DNA from: Patescibacteria group bacterium
Lineage (GTDB): Bacteria; Patescibacteriota; Minisyncoccia; Minisyncoccales; Staskawiczbacteraceae
NCBI GenBank assembly: GCA_018894075.1
Contig: JAHIEB010000003.1
Coordinates: 1-7,876, forward strand
Reading direction: 5' to 3'
DNA length: 7,876 nt
Positions 6,259-7,876 of the stretch are shown one piece after another. The notes under the pieces are model-generated. The model had not been told where the DNA came from. It did not search any database and saw nothing but the letters and a program-made list of their open reading frames with translations. Numbering within the stretch: position 1 is the stretch's first letter; the number at the start of each line of letters is the position of its first letter. A program made the position numbers and the translations under genes.

Positions 6259-7876
6259 CTATTCTAAATGAATCTTTTCTCTGAATTGTTTTACCTTTTC
6301 AGAAAGCAAGGGATATTTTTTTAATTCAGGGTCTCGAGACAAAAGATCTTTAGCCAACTGCCTTGTTTTTTCAATCAATGGCAGGTCTTTTAAAGAGTTC
6401 ATGGCAATATCCGGCAAGCCCCATTGCCTCGTGCCAGATAGGTCTCCCGGACCCCTCAAATCCAAGTCCTTTTCAGCAAGCTTAAACCCGCTGTCATAAC
6501 TGACTAATGCCTTTAGTCTTTTTCTATTAAGCTGGTCAGGGAATGTGGTCAAAAGAAAGCAGTATGATTGGTGCTCGCTTCTGCCCACTCTTCCCCGGAA
6601 TTGGTGGAGCTGGGCAAGGCCGAATCTTTCTGCTCCTTCAATCATCATTACAGAGGCGTTGGGAATATCAATGCCGACTTCTACCACGGATGTGGAAACA
6701 AGAATATCTGTCTTTTTGCTTTTAAAATCCTTCATTATCTTTTCTTTCTCTTTGCTTTTCATTTTTCCGTGCAGAATCCCCATCCTCAAATCAGGGAAAA
6801 CTTCTTTTGATAATCTTTCGTATTCAGCTTCCACTGCTTTCACTTCAGACCACCCCAAAACATCCTCTGTCTTTTTTGCTTCAATGCGCGGGCAGATAAC
6901 AAATACCTGCCTTCCTTTTTTAACTTCTTCCCTGATAAAAAGGTAGGTCTTTTCTCTGTTTTTGGGTTCAATAATTTCTGTGATAATCTTCTTTCTTCCT
7001 TTGGGCATCTGGGTTATTAAGGACAAATCTAAGTCTCCGTAAATAGTTAAAGCTAGGGTTCTGGGAATCGGGGTGGCTGTCATTGAAAGAAAATGGGGGA
7101 TGTTCCCTCCGTTTTGAGCGCAAAGCCTTGCTCTCTGCTCAACTCCGAATCTGTGCTGTTCGTCGACAACCACTAGAGCCAGCTTCCCGAATTTCACTTG
7201 CCCCTGGATTAAAGCATGAGTCCCGATTATGACGCTCAGCCTTGTTTCGAGCTTGCCTGTGTACGGGCTTATCTCCCCCCGTATCATCTTTAATATCTTA
7301 TTCCTTGAAACATCAATAGTGTCTGTTTTTAATTTGTAGGAATATATTCTGTCCTTTTTGCCCGTCAAAAGACCGACAGAGATGTTGAATCTTTTTAGAA
7401 CGTCAAACACGGTTTTAAAATGCTGGGTAGCCAGAATTTCTGTCGGAGCCATAAAAGCGGTCTGGTATCCTGCTTTGGCTGCGCTTAAGGCAGCTATTGC
7501 AGCAACCACTGTTTTTCCTGACCCCACATCTCCCTGGACCAGCCGGTTCATTGGACGAGGTTTTTCCATGTCTTTTAAGGCCTGCCAGGCTGATTTTCTC
7601 TGGTCGTCTGTTAGATTAAAAGGCAAAGACTCAACAAAAGTTTTAATTGCCTCAAGCTTTACAGGAATAGCTATTGCTTTTTCCTTAGATATTTTCAATC
7701 TTTCTCTTAAAACAAAAAGCTCGATGTAGAAAAGTTCTTCAAAAGCAAACCTTTTTTTAGCTTCTTCTGCGTTTTTTAGAAAATCAGGAAAGTGTATGGC
7801 CCACAAAGCTTTTTTTAACGGCATAAACTCTTTTGCAATCTCTTCGGGCAGGGTTTCTGGGATATTCTGTATTTGA
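6259..7876 (-). CDS. recG: ATP-dependent DNA helicase RecG, C-terminal part (runs off right edge)
   Basis: RecG is a superfamily 2 helicase that remodels stalled replication forks and branch-migrates Holliday junctions. The frame stays open upstream of the internal ATG at 7824 to the window edge, adding 17 codons (IPETLPEEIAKEF) that fit the RecG linker, so the true start and the N-terminal wedge domain lie outside. Counting from that methionine: Walker A GDVGSGKT (98-105), APTEILATQH (126-135), GTHALIQ (201-207), the RecG-type DEQHRFGVEQR (221-231), SMTATPIPRTLAL (247-259), LHGKMKSKEKE in helicase domain 2, STSVVEVGID (377-386), QFRGRVGR (408-415) and the RecG tail DLDLRGPGDLSGTRQ (453-467). 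The stretch between GLLTG and GTHAL (about 156-200) is some 15-20 residues longer than in E. coli RecG. It converges on the glycosyltransferase gene with no bases between the stop codons. Confidence 0.96.
   Translation of the reverse strand, partial: QIQNIPETLPEEIAKEFMPLKKALWAIHFPDFLKNAEEAKKRFAFEELFYIELFVLRERLKISKEKAIAIPVKLEAIKTFVESLPFNLTDDQRKSAWQALKDMEKPRPMNRLVQGDVGSGKTVVAAIAALSAAKAGYQTAFMAPTEILATQHFKTVFDVLKRFNISVGLLTGKKDRIYSYKLKTDTIDVSRNKILKMIRGEISPYTGKLETRLSVIIGTHALIQGQVKFGKLALVVVDEQHRFGVEQRARLCAQNGGNIPHFLSMTATPIPRTLALTIYGDLDLSLITQMPKGRKKIITEIIEPKNREKTYLFIREEVKKGRQVFVICPRIEAKKTEDVLGWSEVKAVEAEYERLSKEVFPDLRMGILHGKMKSKEKEKIMKDFKSKKTDILVSTSVVEVGIDIPNASVMMIEGAERFGLAQLHQFRGRVGRSEHQSYCFLLTTFPDQLNRKRLKALVSYDSGFKLAEKDLDLRGPGDLSGTRQWGLPDIAMNSLKDLPLIEKTRQLAKDLLSRDPELKKYPLLSEKVKQFREKIHLE

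Noticed and set aside
6545..6946. Open frames on the plus strand inside recG (also at 7358-7729)
   Set aside because: They run antisense through conserved RecG motifs, and I see no convincing ribosome site or family resemblance.
7822..7824. ATG as the recG start codon
   Set aside because: The frame continues upstream without a stop to the window edge, and the extra residues fit the RecG linker, so this is an internal methionine in a truncated gene.

Overview
The window looks like a chromosomal segment of a Patescibacteria (CPR) bacterium, most likely Parcubacteria-like. This placement is an inference. It rests on the sequence style of the ValS start region, a TsaD with an extra block of about 30 residues and an altered GPGLEPCLW motif, a RecG with a longer loop in helicase domain 1, compact spacing and AT-leaning composition. 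No rRNA or other phylogenetic marker is available to confirm it.

Layout from left to right: (1) a minus-strand operon of tsaD followed by valS, with the valS start 4 bases after the tsaD stop and valS running off the left edge. (2) A divergent intergenic region with a promoter and a strong Shine-Dalgarno site, leading into two overlapping plus-strand genes for small membrane proteins. These two proteins are full-length, gap-free paralogues of each other and belong to no family I recognise. They end at an intrinsic terminator. (3) A tRNA-Glu(UUC) gene. (4) A plus-strand gene for a membrane-anchored serpin (serine protease inhibitor), notably AT-rich, with its own extended -10 promoter. (5) A plus-strand membrane glycosyltransferase of the GT2 type. 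(6) A minus-strand recG that abuts the glycosyltransferase tail to tail with no bases between, and runs off the right edge.

The outer genes (valS, tsaD, recG, tRNA-Glu) are housekeeping: aminoacylation, t6A37 tRNA modification, and branched-DNA helicase repair. The centre (about 2270-6258) is accessory and cell-envelope oriented, with two small membrane proteins, a serpin facing the outside of the membrane, and a sugar transferase. Base composition shifts sharply across this centre: about 50% GC in the paralogue pair against about 33% in sampled serpin lines. A degenerate copy of the tRNA-Glu 3' end lies just after the serpin, so the serpin could be a small insertion at the tRNA; that reading is tentative. 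There is no gene-free stretch over 300 bases: the longest, 3151-3389, holds a terminator, the tRNA, a hairpin and a promoter. I see no CRISPR array, insertion sequence or integrase.
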